Assembly (NCBI GenBank): GCA_037042915.1
Contig: CM073202.1
Span: forward strand, 1,860,001-1,924,000
Origin: Auricularia sp. M13
Lineage: Eukaryota > Basidiomycota > Agaricomycetes > Auriculariales > Auriculariaceae
Reading direction: 5' to 3'
DNA: 64,000 nt
The notes under the pieces were generated by a model that worked only from the letters and a program-made list of their open reading frames with translations, was not told the origin of the DNA and searched no databases. The position numbers and the translations under genes are program-made. Positions within the stretch are counted from its first letter, which is position 1. Each line of letters opens with the position of its first letter. Below, piece by piece: positions 63,404-64,000 of the stretch.

Positions 63404-64000
63404 ACCGCATTTTGAGGATTTCCCCTCCCTGTAGACATACTATGGAAAATTGGTTTCCAACAATCTTTTCACGCAGCCTGTCAGATTCTGAAAGTGTAAG
63501 TATCAATGCAAACGGTGCTCAGGCTGTGCTGTTATCTTTTGTTTTGGTCCTGATCACTGCACTCGGGTGAGAGAACCATTGGGGCACACCAGAGGTCCCA
63601 AAACAGTATCTAAACGTCTTCTGTACATCTATAAGTACCATTGATTCTTCCTGGCTCGAAATAATCCAGAGAGTCGTGTTCTTTCACTCCTCCAAACCGA
63701 CTCTCACAAAATGGCAGGTCTTTTCACACATCTTCTGGATTATTTCGAGCCAGGAAGAGTCAATGGTACTTATAGATGTACAGAAGACGTTTAGATACTG
63801 TTTTGGGACCTCTGGTGTGCCCCAATGGTTCTCTCACCCGAGTGCAGTGATCAGGACCAAAACAAAAGATAACAGCACAGCCCGAGCACCGTTTGCATTG
63901 ATACTTACACTTTCAGAATCTGACAGGCTGCGTGAAAAGATTGTTGGAAACCAATTTTCCATAGTATGTCTACAGGGAGGGGAAATCCTCAAAATGCGGT
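63404..64000. repeat. inverted repeat, 267-bp arms with a 63-bp spacer, reaching the window end
   Basis: Left arm 63404-63670, right arm 63734-64000. Two differences noticed: GCTCAGGC against GCTCGGGC, and GATTCTTCC against GACTCTTCC. The arms may continue past the window. The spacer holds a smaller GAGAGTCG/CGACTCTC hairpin. Confidence 0.8.

Noticed and set aside
1-64000. tRNA or rRNA genes
   Set aside because: No cloverleaf-like or rRNA-like conserved segments were noticed on reading; a covariance-model scan would settle it.

Overview
The window looks like a gene-poor, transposon-rich chromosome segment of a filamentous basidiomycete (Agaricomycetes). Supporting signs are 46-72 bp introns, a TET/JBP-type dioxygenase, a relic KDZ-type transposase with SWIM and CxC cysteine clusters, chromodomain Ty3/Gypsy elements, a PIF/Harbinger transposon with its Myb-like partner, and fragments of fungal SMC1 and alpha-actinin. 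No tRNA, rRNA or CRISPR array was recognised. The species cannot be named from the sequence.

Layout. 1-5.4 kb: a decayed 5'-truncated SMC1 copy and a decayed KDZ-like transposase, both minus strand. 5.7-13.9 kb: a possible composite unit bounded by an 18-nt inverted repeat. It holds two divergent acidic-protein genes (one with a SUMO-interaction-like motif) and a TET/JBP-type gene. 13.9-19.0 kb: two loci with tandemly duplicated exon-intron units, including a large gene of unknown function. 19-24 kb: low-confidence ORFs, a 42-nt T tract, a hexapeptide-repeat ORF and an Ala-rich coiled-coil ORF. 24.155-28.466 kb: a young non-autonomous LTR element (5-bp target duplication, near-identical 857/858-bp LTRs) carrying an antisense, apparently intron-containing gene with a Zn2Cys6-like cluster. 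28.6-34 kb: an alpha-actinin relic and a repeat-rich gene. 34.3-40 kb: a tyrosine-recombinase fragment, a 1.55-kb near-perfect palindrome, and a telomere-like (CCTAA)n element interrupted by solo LTRs. 41.1-52.8 kb: two near-identical Ty3/Gypsy chromoviruses, both minus strand, each with its own 5-bp target duplication. 52.8-58.7 kb: a further probable solo LTR, a complete PIF/Harbinger element, a second copy of the (CCTAA)n element and a Lys/acidic gene. 59.2-62 kb: one host gene split by a solo LTR and by a foldback element. 62.1-64 kb: a dead chromovirus pol fragment and a terminal inverted repeat.

Common threads. At least two LTR families share a self-priming design: the predicted RNA 5' end, about 32-34 nt after a TATA box, is complementary to the primer site 2 nt past the LTR. 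A solo LTR of a third, related type has the same promoter layout. Differences between repeat copies fall into two kinds: +/-1 in homopolymers (possibly consensus error) and CpG to TpG/CpA transitions (compatible with decay of methylated DNA). The second is notable beside a TET/JBP-type gene.
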